Counted from the stretch's first letter, positions 34,196 to 46,000 are shown. The stretch: DNA of 64,000 nucleotides from Haliclystus octoradiatus (GCA_916610825.1 OU744450.1:1550001-1614000), one strand, 5' to 3'. The notes: generated by a model not told the origin, from the letters alone. Program-made: numbers and translations.

Positions 34196-35084
34196 TTAGA
34201 GGGAAAATGACGCTATCTCAAAAGCCGTTATCTTAAATCGGTCCGATATTCTGGTCAACTCTATACAAAAGATTTTGATTTGATTGTATATATTTTGTTA
34301 AAAATGAATATTTTACAAGTGAATACAGGGAGTCTGAAAACACTTCATGTTCCACTTACATACAGCCTTAAAACAACAACAAACATTAAATTATAAAGAA
34401 GAAAGCTTACAAATATGAGAATAAAACTAAATAGATAAACCATAGTTTATATCATAGTGGAAAAAGTTATAAACTACATAAACTATGGATAAGTGCCAGT
34501 TAATAGTGACTTTCTTAAATTCTTTATATAATTAAATATTGATATTGCTATTTATGTAGGCCTATTCTGCAAAAGGGGACAAGTCAGTATCAATCTAATT
34601 TTCTTTAGAAAATTTTGAAAGTTTTTGAATCAATGAGATATTCTGATAATGAATTCCACCACGGAATTTCACGATGACAAAACTGAACACTTAATTGATA
34701 GAGTCAATACGTGGTAATGTGAATGTTTTTAATTTACGTAAGGTCATATTTTGAAATTCCATATCTGATTGATAAAGTTTCAATACTCCAGAAACATCAT
34801 CCAGATCATCCAGAAACAGCTGACATATGACGTAAAGCATTGTACATTGGATGGGTCTTCTATACCTGGAAAATCAAATTTAAATAGACCGACTATTAGC
34901 TAGAGGGCATGACAGTCTTGTAATTATTACACCTGCAAAAATGGATTCTCGTTATAATTATTTTACACACAAGGTCATAATTATATTAATAAATTTGAAA
35001 ATGAAACTGATCTTTGACTCTCATGATATTTATAGAGGTGTGGTTGGGCATGTGTCGGATTTCTTATGTCGATCAAACCTTATT
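34196..35084. other. non-coding stretch
   Basis: AT-rich DNA with no recognised gene or element beyond a TAGGCCTA word. Confidence 0.4.
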
Positions 35085-35260
35085 TACTACGCCGTTGGAT
35101 CTTCGTTGTTATCCAACATCAATCCAATCATTCTTATGCACCGTTGGATTTCTGTTGGGGAAACAACGTTGGAGCAATGTTGGATATTCCAATCCAACGT
35201 CAACCAACCACCCGACGTTGGAACAACGTTGCTCCAACGTCGGTGTATCTGCTGGGAAGG
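35085..35260. repeat. cluster of CCAACGTTGGA-like palindromes
   Basis: Many copies of CCAACGTTG, CAACGTTGGA and GTTGGATTT in both orientations within about 170 bp. Open frames here on both strands reflect the repeat. Confidence 0.65.
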
Positions 35261-35269
35261 TGCATAGTT

Positions 35270-35440
35270 GATGTTGGCTCTTCCGCAAATTCTTCTGGTG
35301 AAAAACCGTTTCACTCGCTCATTCTTCTTGACATATTTTACCAGCGTTGGATTCCACACAGATGTGGATGACTCCATCAAAGGTCTGATATAGGTTATGT
35401 AGGCCAATGTTAACCTTTTGGGGTTTGTGGTATAAAACAC
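35270..35440 (-). pseudogene. non-LTR retrotransposon reverse transcriptase fragment
   Basis: On the minus strand about 55 residues contain LAYITYIRPLMESSTSVWNP and ERVKRFFTRRI, the pattern found after the catalytic core in jockey/CR1/RTE-type reverse transcriptases (YxxYVRPLLEY..VWNP..IERVQRRFTR). No YxDD core or endonuclease is present. It is a dead 3' fragment. Confidence 0.7.
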
Positions 35441-35470
35441 TTTTAAAAGTTGAAAAGAGCGTATGGTCAA

Positions 35471-36191
35471 TCAAGTAGCGTATGGTATCATCAAGGTATG
35501 TGCTGACGGCGTGGACCTTTCCTCATTTTGAAAAGTATTAATTTTTAACTGCTTGTAATGTACAACTTTGTAGATAGTTTATAACTAGGTCACATTTTAG
35601 TGAGAGTTGTTTTTGCATGTCTTTTATGACGAATTAAATGAATGAATATAAAGCATTCAATGGAAACCTCCACAAGGAGGCTGATCGTTTGGGATCTTCT
35701 GTGTCTATCTCGTGGAATAATCGTCTCTCTAATTTACGTAATAAATCGTGACACCACAAACTCTGGGTGATTTTAAATAATAAAATATGAATAAAGAAGC
35801 AAGAAATATTTTTAGATTATAGATTTGCCTTTGAAAAATAAATTAAGTTATATTATTAATTTATTCAAGTGTTTAACTTCATAAATAATTACAAACATTT
35901 TATCGTATTTTAATTTGTAATTTGTATTTTAACAACTTACATCACGATCCTTAACTGACATTGATGAATAAAATAGTATGGCGTCACTGTATTACAAAGA
36001 GAAGTCAGTGATGCTAGCATTTATCTATATCTTTGAAACAATGGCAACATTGTGTCCATTGTTATATCTGGGCATGTGTACCCTATATGATGTAACTCTT
36101 GGTTACTTAATGCAAATCTTCTATACAGTACAGTACAGCAGTGCTATTTATTAGCTCAATACACGTGCTAGTACGGTGGGGATATATAGAG
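35471..36191. other. 5' flank of the ATP-grasp gene
   Basis: AT-rich. A TATATA word lies just 5' of the start codon, but no promoter can be assigned. An in-frame GTG lies 17 codons upstream of the ATG chosen; ATG is preferred. Confidence 0.4.
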
Positions 36192-37619
36192 ATGGCGTAC
36201 AATTTATTAAACTTCAAATGTCGATGCAAAGCTATTCTCTACATCTTATGTTATTTAATTGCAACTGTTCCTTGTGCTATTTTTACAATTGCAATGGTAG
36301 CATATGGATATTTAAGCAAAATTCTGGGATTTAATATGCCATCTCATGAGTTACGTAACATTCCAGTACATGAACGAAGAACTATTTTAATAACTGGTTC
36401 TACTCTAACGAAAGGATTACATGTGGCAAAAATACTTGGAAAAGCAGGACATATAATAATTGTCGCCGAAATGAATAGATACAAATATTGTGGTGTAAGG
36501 GCATCATCATTTGTTCATAAGTTTTATACATTGCCAACTATTACTTACTACCAGAAAGATGAATCATACGAAAAAGCATACATTAATGAATTGATAAAAA
36601 TTATGAAATTGGAGAACGTTGATTGGTTTATACCTGTAAGTCACATTGAATGCGGTGTAGCAGATGGTAAAGCCGGTCTTATAGCGAAGAAAGAAGTTCC
36701 ACGTGTGAAATGTCTAACAGTTAATAACACACAGGTTTTATATGAACTAGAGAACAAATTACCTTTTCTAGAAAAGTGTAAAAGGTATGATCTATCTATT
36801 CCTGATTCCTTCGAAGAAGTAACAAGCTTGGATAGCATTCGGAAATTAAAAGAATTAGGCATATTTAAAAATAAGCATTATTTTTTAAAGCCTTTATCAC
36901 CTCAATCTTCTGAAAGAGAAAACTTCGAACGAATCCCTCACGATACGATTGAATTTGAAAAGTATTTGAAATATTATGATGGCAAATTAAACGAAGGCAA
37001 TCCGTTTTTTGTATCTCAATTTATAAAGGGTAAAGAATTTGCTGCAAATGTAATTTGTTGCGAAGGTCAAATGTTATTGTATCAATGTTGTCGATCTAGT
37101 CCATTGCAGATTGATTACGATGTGATTGAAAAATCAAAAATCAAAAAATGGGTAACAGATTTCTGTAAACAAGCTAATTTAACAGGATCTGTATGCTTTG
37201 ATTTTCTGGAAGATTCTATCACAAATCAAATTTATTGTATTGAATGTAACCCACGAATGCATTCATCAATCGTATCATTTCGAAATGATTTTAAAATAAT
37301 TGAAGCATTTAAAGCTGCTTTGGAACCGGAATTACTGAATAATAATAATAATAATTTTCCAATTCAACCATCTACGCCATCCCTCCATATTTATTGGTTT
37401 TATAATGAATTGACAAACTTAATAATTGGACACCTATCGTTTATGCAATTTGCAAGTATAGTCTATAATGGTAAAGATGCAGTATTCGATTTAGAAGATC
37501 CTTTGCCATTTTTTGTCGCTAATACAATACAACCAATTAGTGAATTGTGCAAGGCTTTGATTTATGGAAAACAATGGCAGGTGGTTAATCCCTGTTTGGG
37601 TAAATTAAATATGCGTTAA
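36192..37619 (+). CDS. MysC-like ATP-grasp ligase, membrane-anchored, intronless
   Basis: 475 aa in one uninterrupted exon. Residues about 13-41 are hydrophobic, a likely N-terminal membrane anchor. Then TILITGSTLTKGLHVAKILG (64-83), a Rossmann-like preATP-grasp start; FLKP (231-234) with the ATP-contacting Lys; FVSQFIKGKEF (273-283), the hinge; CFDFLE (335-340) and IECNPRMHSS (350-359), the metal-binding acidic residues and Asn of the ATP-grasp fold. The C-terminal segment has IYWFYNEL and GKDAVFDLEDPLPFF. This order and the ECNPR..HS word resemble MysC, the cyanobacterial and cnidarian enzyme that couples glycine to 4-deoxygadusol to make mycosporine-glycine. Substrate here is inferred only; other carboxylate-amine ligases share the fold. 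A short Asn run (383-388) is an AAT repeat. No MysA/MysB partner genes lie in the window. The lack of introns contrasts with the neighbours and suggests retrocopy or horizontal origin. Confidence 0.85.
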   Translation: MAYNLLNFKCRCKAILYILCYLIATVPCAIFTIAMVAYGYLSKILGFNMPSHELRNIPVHERRTILITGSTLTKGLHVAKILGKAGHIIIVAEMNRYKYCGVRASSFVHKFYTLPTITYYQKDESYEKAYINELIKIMKLENVDWFIPVSHIECGVADGKAGLIAKKEVPRVKCLTVNNTQVLYELENKLPFLEKCKRYDLSIPDSFEEVTSLDSIRKLKELGIFKNKHYFLKPLSPQSSERENFERIPHDTIEFEKYLKYYDGKLNEGNPFFVSQFIKGKEFAANVICCEGQMLLYQCCRSSPLQIDYDVIEKSKIKKWVTDFCKQANLTGSVCFDFLEDSITNQIYCIECNPRMHSSIVSFRNDFKIIEAFKAALEPELLNNNNNNFPIQPSTPSLHIYWFYNELTNLIIGHLSFMQFASIVYNGKDAVFDLEDPLPFFVANTIQPISELCKALIYGKQWQVVNPCLGKLNMR

Positions 37620-37987
37620 GAGCTCGTTATAAACTAAATATATAGTATATCAATATCAAATACATGATATACGGAAACATTTTGGTTATATTCACCTATA
37701 TGACACTCAACTATTATTTTGCTTAACAGTTTAATTTGCTTCGGTTTGTCCTATATTTTATTCCATGGAACAATTAATTCGTCAACATAACTTATATACT
37801 GCATTTATAGAATGAGAGTCAACTGAGCCGGAGAGGACAGGTGTGGAACAATCCCCACTATCATTGTTTTTCAATTACACTGCATCTATATAGAGATCTG
37901 CTTCGTGGAAAGACCCACTGGCTAGATTTGGATATTGCAAACATATAGGACGTCTGGGTTTGTTTGTCATAAAATATGTAAAGTGTA
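37620..37987. other. 3' flank of the ATP-grasp gene
   Basis: AT-rich, no clear canonical AATAAA close to the stop. Ends with GTGTA (37983-37987), the target duplication of the BEL/Pao element. Confidence 0.45.
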
Positions 37988-38348
37988 TGTTTTGGACAGC
38001 TTGATATTTACATAATTATGTAGTTTAATTGTTATTTATAGAATTAATACTAGTGAGTTTAAGACGCGTCGTTACTTAGATTTAGCGCATGCGAACATAA
38101 TATTTGTAATTTAATAAAAGTAAATGTAGTAATTGTTTTCCTGGTCAGTAGTGTTGTCAACTGTTTTAGATAAATGTAGAATGTTGAGAAATAGAAAAAG
38201 TATTTAATCGAATTTATCATTAAAGATTTTATGATTATTATAATTAAAAGTTATTGAATTAAATACGTCTCTTATTTGTTTATGCTGAACTGATGTTCTT
38301 TTACCACTATTGTCCGAAAATTAAAACTAAATCGGTGAGTCCGATACA
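37988..38348 (+). repeat. BEL/Pao 5' LTR
   Basis: 361 bp, TG..CA ends, nearly identical to 47952-48318. Confidence 0.95.
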
Positions 38349-38377
38349 ATCTAAAACATTCGTAATATAAATAAAGA

Positions 38378-41300
38378 ATGTCAGAAGAAGAAGATGTTAT
38401 GGAAGACACCACTTTAGAAGAAATTAGAAAAGATAGGACTGTTGCGAGGAGAAAATTTAATAAAGTGGTAAAAGAGTTAGAGGTATTTTTGAGAAGCAAT
38501 CCTGCAAATTCACTCGTTGAAAGTTTGTTGAATGATTGTACAGAAAAATATTTTACCTTGAGAAAAATAATAGAGAAATTAGAGGACATTATTGTAGATA
38601 ACGCTGATATCGATACATTGGAAAAGTACAGTTCGAATTTATTAGAAGACTTTGCTAAAATAAGCCAAAATGCGCAAGTATACATCAGAAGAACCGAGAA
38701 AGAAGTTAAAAAGGAGACACTACCTTCTATATCTACACCTAAAATGCAAAACAATCCGCTAGAAAGATTAAAAATATTAAAGTTTTCTGGGAACATTAGG
38801 GATTATCCTTCGTGGAAAATCAGATTTAAACATGCAATGGAAAAGTATCATCAAGATGACGAAGAACAATTACAACGATTACAAGTGGCATTAGCTGAGC
38901 AATGCGAAATTAAGAAAGATATATTAGCATGTTCGAATGTAGAATCAGCGTGGAAACTATTAGATAATCGATATGGAGATATCAATGAACTAGTGACATT
39001 ATTACTAAAAGACATCAAAGGCTACAAGCAATTAAAAACTACAGATTATAAGACCTTAAGAAGTTACGCTAGTGCCATTAGAGTATTTGTAACCCGCATG
39101 GAGGACCTTGGGCGTGAAGAAGAAGTGAAAGGTATCTATTTATTTAACGACCTTTTAAGTAAACTTGAACCTAGTGATCAAGCTAGTTATAGTTTTAACA
39201 TGATTTCAGTGAGTAAAAGCGAAAATGTTCATTCATTGCTAGAATGGCTAGAAATAAAAGCTAAATGTCGTGCTAGAGGGCAAACAACGGAAACCAGTTC
39301 TTCCCGGATCATAAAAGCCCACATAGCTACAGCTGATAACTTATCACGTACAGAAGACACAAACAATTTCAAAAATTATAAACAATGCCTTGCAGGATGT
39401 GATGCTAGACATACATTGATTTATTGCCCTGTTTTTGTAGAAAGTGACGTAGACAGTAGACGTAAAATCGTGATAGATGCAAAATCTTGTTTTAATTGTT
39501 TGAAACCAGCACACGTGGCAAATCAATGTTACAACAAATGTCGTTGCACCACATGCGGTAAAAAGCATCATGACTTATTACATTTTACTGCTGAAACTAC
39601 AAGTACAAATAGCGTAACTAGTGGGAACATTCAAAACCAAAGTCATTTATACAATAAACAAACAAATGCTATATTACCTATTATTAAAGTAAATGTACTA
39701 GATGATAAGGGTAATTCACACAAAGCAATAGCGCTAATAGACTCAGGAAGTACACAAACAATGATAAGCACAAAGTTAATGAATAAACTTAAGTTAAAAG
39801 GTACAAAAAAGTTAATTACTTTTATTGTTGCTGGTGGTAGTACCAAGACGGAACAGTCACGTTATGTTGACATTGAGATTACACCAAGAGATGATACGAA
39901 ACAACGGTATAGTGTTGGATGTTATGCAATTAAACAGACATGTGCACCAGCTACTAGCATATCTAAAAATAGTTTATTAGAACAAGAACATTTACGTGAT
40001 ATAATGCCACAAATATACTGTGCAGGCGGTAGTATTGATTTATTAATTGGAACTGACCTGCCAGTGGCCCACGTGGACATAGAAACAATCAGTGGAGATA
40101 TAACGGCTAAACGTTCGGTGTTCGGATGGACAATAGTGGGAAAATTTCCAGGAAGTCATCAATTAAACTCAACTACAATTACTATTAATTCAGTCTCTGC
40201 TATAGACAATGTCGAATTCAATTTAGCCAAATATTTTGAAACAGAGGCTATTGGTATTAAGCCCTCTCAAGAGTGTATATGTACTGATAGCGAAAAGTCT
40301 GAATCAGCATTCATCAAACATGTCAAAGAGTATACAAGCAGAGCTGAAGATGGAAGGATTGAAATAAAAATGCCTTGGAAAAAGGGTCATCCATGTCTAC
40401 CAAATAATCGACCAGCAGCGGAAAAGAGACTGATTCAGTTAGAGAAAAAACTTACGAAATCACCACAAAAACTTGAACAATACAATGAAGAAATCAATAT
40501 ATTAGTACAGATGGGATTTGTAAGAAAGTTGAGCAAGGAAGAAATTATTCCAGATGAAAAAGCATGGTACCTACCTCATCAAGCAGTCGAGAAGCCTGAA
40601 AGGGAAACTACAAAGATGCATCTGGTGTTTGACTCGGCATCTCAATACAAAGGTATTTGTCTTAATGATGCATTAGAGAAAGGACCGAATTTAATTAATA
40701 ATTTACTACAAGTATTTCTTGGTTGGCGCGAAGATATTATTGGTATAACAGGAGATATATCAAAGATGTTTAATCAAGTATTAGTACATCCTGACGATCA
40801 AAAATACCATCGATTTTTATGGAGAAATGGACAATTTAATTGTGAACCTGAAACCTATCAATGGATAAGATTAAGTTTTGGCGATAAACCAGCCCCAGAT
40901 CTAGCAGGCTGGGCAATAAAATTATTAGCTATGGAAAATAAAATTGAATATCAAGAAGCTGCATTTGTATTAAATAATAGAATTTATGTTGATGATATTG
41001 GACATTCAGTTAAGTCAGAAGAACAAGCTGAAACAGTTACACGTGATTTAGACATTGTCTTAGGAAAAGGTCAATTTAAAATAAAAGCATGGAATTCTAA
41101 CAGTAAATTATTGGATAAAACAGGGAAGGAAATGTGTGAAATTCTAGGTCATTGTTGGTACAAACATGACGACACATTTCAATTAAAAATTAGAGAGGTA
41201 ATCAAACTGCAAAATGTAACAAAGAGAGCAATACTTAGCTGCATTGCAAAAGTATGGGACCCTATTGGATTATTGTCTCCCTTTACTATACAACATAAGA

Positions 41301-41834
41301 TTCAAATGCAAAATTTATGGACTAGAGGTTTAGAATGGGATACAATTTTACCAGGTGATGAACATCCATTTTGGACTAATTTAATTGATAGTCTTAATAC
41401 AGTAATGAATTGTCAAATAGATCGTAGTCTAAAACCTACTAACGCTATTGGTTCTCCTCAATTACATGGATTTTCAGATGGTGGCGAGCAAGCCTATGGA
41501 TGTTGTGTATTTCTACGCTGGAAACTTATTGATGATAGTTATGAATGTCGTTTTGTAGCAGGTAAAGCATTTGTGACACCATTAAAACGAAAAACTATTC
41601 CAAGAATTGAATTAATGGGATGTCAAATATTAACTCGTCTTATGAATACAGTTGAAAATGCACTGAACACAGAACTATCAAGCAAGATATTATGGTGTGA
41701 TTCAACTACTGCAATGAATTGGATACATAGTAACCCACGCGACTTCAAACCATTCGTAGGAACTCGTATTGCAGAAATTCAAGAAGCATGCGATCCTGCA
41801 CTATGGCGCTATGTTCCTTCTGGACTCAACCCAA
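38378..41834 (+). pseudogene. BEL/Pao Gag-Pol, N-terminal part, disrupted
   Basis: About 1152 residues of the polyprotein. In order: an N-terminal Gag region with a DUF1759-like segment (from about residue 125), Cys/His knuckles (about 365-405), an aspartic protease with IDSGSTQTMI (Asp about 455), a BEL-type reverse transcriptase with YVDDI (Asp 872-873), and RNase H with HGFSDGGEQAYG (Asp about 1034) and LWCDSTTAMNWI. The frame runs eight bases into the inserted gypsy LTR and stops at 41842. Breakage falls between RNase H and integrase, in the NPSDALTKG-type linker. In this copy the polyprotein cannot be made whole. Confidence 0.93.
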
Positions 41835-42047
41835 TGTTATAATGTTAGATCTGATTAGATTAATGCTAAATCTTGATTATCTTAGATTGCCTCATAATGA
41901 TTCATTTATACTTCATTATGAGGCCACCTTGTTTAAGGCCATGTGGCATATCAGAATAACCAGAATAAAGCAGCCATCTTGAATACATGAACTACCTGAC
42001 TAGTCATTGAATATATATATCTATACTTCATTCTTAATAATATAACA
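41835..42047 (+). repeat. gypsy 5' LTR
   Basis: 213 bp; no difference seen from the 3' LTR. Confidence 0.95.
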
Positions 42048-42079
42048 TGGTGTCAGACTAAGTAATCCAAGTCTACATT

Positions 42080-45000
42080 ATGTCAGAAGAGAATACTTTC
42101 AAACCACCAAAGCCATTTAGAGCAGACAATTGTGGTAACTTGGCCCAAAGCTGGAATGATTGGGAGGAAGGTTTCAAGTTTTATCTTCTGGCCACTGACA
42201 AGAAGTCCAAATCAGGTGAAGTAAAAGTTGCAATACTTCTCACATTATTAGGACAAGAGGGCAGAACTATCTACAGAAGTTTAGAATTAAATAATAAGAA
42301 TGATCTTGATGAAGTGCTGGATAAATTCAACAAATATTATTCACCAAAGAAAAATGACAGCTATGAAAGCCATAAATTCTTTTCAAGGAAACAAAAAGCA
42401 GATGAGCCTTTTGATAACTTCCTAACTGCTTTAAGAAATCAGCTGCCATATTGCAATTACCCTATATGCCAATCACAAGATGGAGAAACACTAACAGATC
42501 GTTTACTTAAAGATCAGGTTGTGTTAGGAATATATTCTGACAGTATCAGAGCAGAGCTGCTATACACAACGAATCTCAATTTAGAAAAAGCCATACAGAT
42601 ATGTCGCCATAAAGAAGGAGCCATAAGAATAGGGAATGAACTCCAAACTGAAAGCAGTCAAATAAATCTCATGAAATCAAAACAGCCAAAAGGAAGGATT
42701 GATAACTGTAAATATTGTGGAGGAAGTCATATACCTCGTAAATGTCCTGCATTTGGAAAAATATGCCTCACATGTGACAAGCCTAACCACTTTGCTACTG
42801 TCTGCAGATCTAAAGGAGTAATTACAAAGACCAAAGAGAAACAAGAGTCTGGAAATATCAATGACATACAATCACAAGACGTAGATAGTATTATTATATT
42901 CAATGTAAGGGACAGCAAATCATCAAAATCAGACCAATGGACTGTAAAATTAGAGCTAGCTGATAGTAAATTTCATATCATCACAAAAGCAGATACAGGA
43001 GCAGGGTGCAATGTATTACCAATTCAAACTCTCAGACGCTGCAACCCAAAGGCTAAAGTTAGCAAATGTAACAAAGTTTTGGAAGCCTATGGAGGGGCCA
43101 AAATAAAAGTAGTTGGCAAAACAGACCTTGCGATTTATCACCAAGGAAAATATTATGTCCTTGAATTTGTGATTGTAGACCATAAAAATACTGATGCCAC
43201 ATTGCTAGGCTATCACAGCTTACAAGAAATGGGTCTATTACCTGTTTGTACAATCAACTCAGTTGGTGAAAGTCTTCCAGAAGTATATGAATCTGTATTC
43301 ACTGGGACTGGACGCCTACCAGGCAATCACTCCATTAAACTGAAGGAAGATCACACACCCACCATCCACGCAGCACGTCGTATACCATTCCGTATACGTG
43401 ACCAACTAAAGGCAACATTAGCTGACATGGAAAGAAACAATATGATAACAAAAGTCACGTCTCCAACAGAATGGGTTAATCCAATTGTCGTGGTTTCCAA
43501 ACCTAATGGGTCATTAAGAGTATGCCTAGACCCACTTTCCTTGAATAAAGCAATTAAACGTGAACATTGCCAAGTGCCAACGGCAGAAGAGATATTTGCA
43601 AAGATACATGACTCGACTATTTTCTCCTCATTAGATGCTACTACAGGGTTTATGCAAATGGCCCTAGATGAGAAAAGTAGCTATATTACTACATTTGGAA
43701 CACCATTTGGACGATATCGGTTCCTTCGTCTTCCTTATGGTGTCAGCTCAGCACCTGAAGTATTTCATAGAACAGTTGCTGATCACTTCTCAGATATTGA
43801 AGGTGTAGAAGTCTATATTGACGACATACTTGTCCATGGAAAAGATGAAGAGGAGCACAACAAGAGACTGGAAGCTGTTTTAAAGAGATGTAGAAAAATC
43901 AATCTGAAGTTAAACAAGAAAAAATGTAATTTTGGTATGAAAGAGCTCAAATATCTTGGACAGATAGTGAGTGGCAATGGAATCAGAATCGATCAAAATC
44001 GTATACAGGCGATTTGTGAGATGCCATCACCAAAAAGCAAAGATGATCTGCAACGAATTCTCGGCATGGTAACATATGTTGCAAAATTTTGTCCTAATCT
44101 GTCAGAAAAGGCTTCATCTCTGCGTGATTTATTAAAAGAAGATGTTGAATTCACATGGGATGAGAATCAAGAACAGTCATTAGCAGCAATTAAAGAAATG
44201 ATTGCCTCAGCACCTACGCTAGGACTCTTCAATGCCAAAATACCAGTAACATTATCTGTAGACGCATCAAAAGCGGGTTTAGGTGCAGTATTGATACAAG
44301 CTGGACGGCCAATTGAGTATGCTTCATGCACATTAACAACTGCTCAGAAAAACTATGCTCAAATCGAGAAAGAAATGTTAGCTGTACAATTTGGGGCTAC
44401 AAGGTTTCACCAGTACGTATTTGGCCAGGCTGTGACCATAGAAACGGATCATAAGCCTTTGCTTGGAATAATGAACAAGCCTATTTCAGATGTCTCTCCT
44501 CGCCTGGCAAGAATGCGGTTAAGATGTTTACAATATGAGATTACTCTCGAATACAAACCTGGAAAAGAACTAATCTTAGCAGACACACTGTCAAGAGCAT
44601 ATTTAGATAACGAATATGATGATCCAATGGAACAAGAAATTATCAGAATATGTGATGTAGTAGCCAAAGAAAAAAGAAATGACATCATAGAAGCCACCGA
44701 AAATGATGCTACATTGCAAGCAATACTAAATTTTGTCAATAATGGCTGGCCTGCTAGAAAAGACCTACTACCGGCTGCAGTCAAGCCTTATTGGGCAGAG
44801 CGAGACAATCTCTGTCTTTACTCAGGCATGTTGTTTAGAAACAGTCAATTGGTGATACCATCCACACTCATTAGAGAAACTCTAAAACAAATCCATAGTG
44901 GACATTTTGGTATTTCTAAATGTTTGGAAAGGGCGAAAACAGCTGTATATTGGCCTGGTTATGCTACTCAAATTAAGGACATGGTAGAGGCATGTGGAAT

Positions 45001-46000
45001 CTGCCAGAGAAATAGAAATGCCAACGCTAATGAACCTCTCATGCAATATCCGATTCCAGAATACCCATACCAAACAGTATCGACAGACTTGTTCGAGTTA
45101 GACGGGAACCACTACCTTCTTCTTGTGGACCTCTACTCAAAATGGCCAAGTGTGATTCCACTGACTCAAACAAAAACATTAAATGTGACAAAATCTTTAT
45201 TGAAGAATTTTACTAACTACGGCATTCCAGAGCATCTGATCAGTGATAATGGCCCACAATTTGGAAGCCAAGAATTTAGAGAATTTAGAAAGTCACTAGA
45301 TATGCAACACATAACATCTAGTCCGCATTATCCACAATCTAATGGTTCTGCGGAACGTCACGTGCAGAATGTGAAGATTCACCTGAAGAAGATGCTAGAT
45401 GACGGCAAAGACTTGCAAGCGACTATGATGGCAATGCGTAACACTCCAATTGGCGGTGGTTTACCCTCACCAGCAACACTTCTGCAAGGCCGGGTGCTTC
45501 GAAACAGACTTCAGAAGTATCCGCACCAGCTCCAGCCGGAGGTCTGGAAACCTTCTACTGTTCGCAGCTTATTAGCACAACGACAGGGACAAGCTTCGTG
45601 GTACTACCAACAATCAGCAGCAGAAAAAAGTGTACTTTGGCCTGGCCAGGCAGTACGTCACAGATACGGTAAACAATGGTTGCCTGCTACTGTAATTCGT
45701 CATGATGCATCACCAAAATCCTACATCATTCAGACGCCATCAGGTCAGATACTTCGTCGCACAAGAACTCATCTCAACCCAGATAGAAGCATTCATGAGG
45801 ACAGTTCATCCACTTACAATTCAACCCCACAGCGTATGCAAAACAATACAAGTAGTCAACCTGAATCTACTAGTCGAGAGGAAAATGAAAGCATTGAAAC
45901 AGAAGTAAACAAAGAAAACAAAGCCATGGGGAATACAATAGATCCAACAACAACATCACGCATTAGACGACAGATTGTAAAACCAGCAAGATTTACATAA
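42080..46000 (+). CDS. Ty3/gypsy Gag-Pol polyprotein, single intact frame
   Basis: 1306 aa, no stop or frameshift, starting 33 bp after the left LTR. Gag occupies about 1-205, then two Cys/His knuckles at about 210-242 (the second CLTCDKPNHFATVC is a regular CX2CX4HX4C; the first is one residue shorter). Protease has ADTGAGCNVLP (Asp 305). Reverse transcriptase has SSLDATTGFMQM and YIDD (Asp 581-582). RNase H has VDASKAGLGAVL and TDHKPL. Integrase has an HHCC finger (IHSGHFG..CGICQ) and a D-D-E triad at about 1003, 1056 and 1092 with the usual 35-residue last spacing. Gag and Pol are in one frame, without the frameshift used by many relatives. The lineage is perhaps Mag/SURL-like, but this is a guess. 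Confidence 0.95.
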   Translation: MSEENTFKPPKPFRADNCGNLAQSWNDWEEGFKFYLLATDKKSKSGEVKVAILLTLLGQEGRTIYRSLELNNKNDLDEVLDKFNKYYSPKKNDSYESHKFFSRKQKADEPFDNFLTALRNQLPYCNYPICQSQDGETLTDRLLKDQVVLGIYSDSIRAELLYTTNLNLEKAIQICRHKEGAIRIGNELQTESSQINLMKSKQPKGRIDNCKYCGGSHIPRKCPAFGKICLTCDKPNHFATVCRSKGVITKTKEKQESGNINDIQSQDVDSIIIFNVRDSKSSKSDQWTVKLELADSKFHIITKADTGAGCNVLPIQTLRRCNPKAKVSKCNKVLEAYGGAKIKVVGKTDLAIYHQGKYYVLEFVIVDHKNTDATLLGYHSLQEMGLLPVCTINSVGESLPEVYESVFTGTGRLPGNHSIKLKEDHTPTIHAARRIPFRIRDQLKATLADMERNNMITKVTSPTEWVNPIVVVSKPNGSLRVCLDPLSLNKAIKREHCQVPTAEEIFAKIHDSTIFSSLDATTGFMQMALDEKSSYITTFGTPFGRYRFLRLPYGVSSAPEVFHRTVADHFSDIEGVEVYIDDILVHGKDEEEHNKRLEAVLKRCRKINLKLNKKKCNFGMKELKYLGQIVSGNGIRIDQNRIQAICEMPSPKSKDDLQRILGMVTYVAKFCPNLSEKASSLRDLLKEDVEFTWDENQEQSLAAIKEMIASAPTLGLFNAKIPVTLSVDASKAGLGAVLIQAGRPIEYASCTLTTAQKNYAQIEKEMLAVQFGATRFHQYVFGQAVTIETDHKPLLGIMNKPISDVSPRLARMRLRCLQYEITLEYKPGKELILADTLSRAYLDNEYDDPMEQEIIRICDVVAKEKRNDIIEATENDATLQAILNFVNNGWPARKDLLPAAVKPYWAERDNLCLYSGMLFRNSQLVIPSTLIRETLKQIHSGHFGISKCLERAKTAVYWPGYATQIKDMVEACGICQRNRNANANEPLMQYPIPEYPYQTVSTDLFELDGNHYLLLVDLYSKWPSVIPLTQTKTLNVTKSLLKNFTNYGIPEHLISDNGPQFGSQEFREFRKSLDMQHITSSPHYPQSNGSAERHVQNVKIHLKKMLDDGKDLQATMMAMRNTPIGGGLPSPATLLQGRVLRNRLQKYPHQLQPEVWKPSTVRSLLAQRQGQASWYYQQSAAEKSVLWPGQAVRHRYGKQWLPATVIRHDASPKSYIIQTPSGQILRRTRTHLNPDRSIHEDSSSTYNSTPQRMQNNTSSQPESTSREENESIETEVNKENKAMGNTIDPTTTSRIRRQIVKPARFT

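Noticed and set aside
36141..36191. GTG-initiated N-terminal extension of the ATP-grasp protein
   Set aside because: GTG starts are not expected in an animal nuclear gene; the in-frame ATG at 36192 precedes a normal membrane anchor.
42677..45073. Minus-strand ORFs inside the gypsy element
   Set aside because: Antisense frames of the intact Gag-Pol; no domains.
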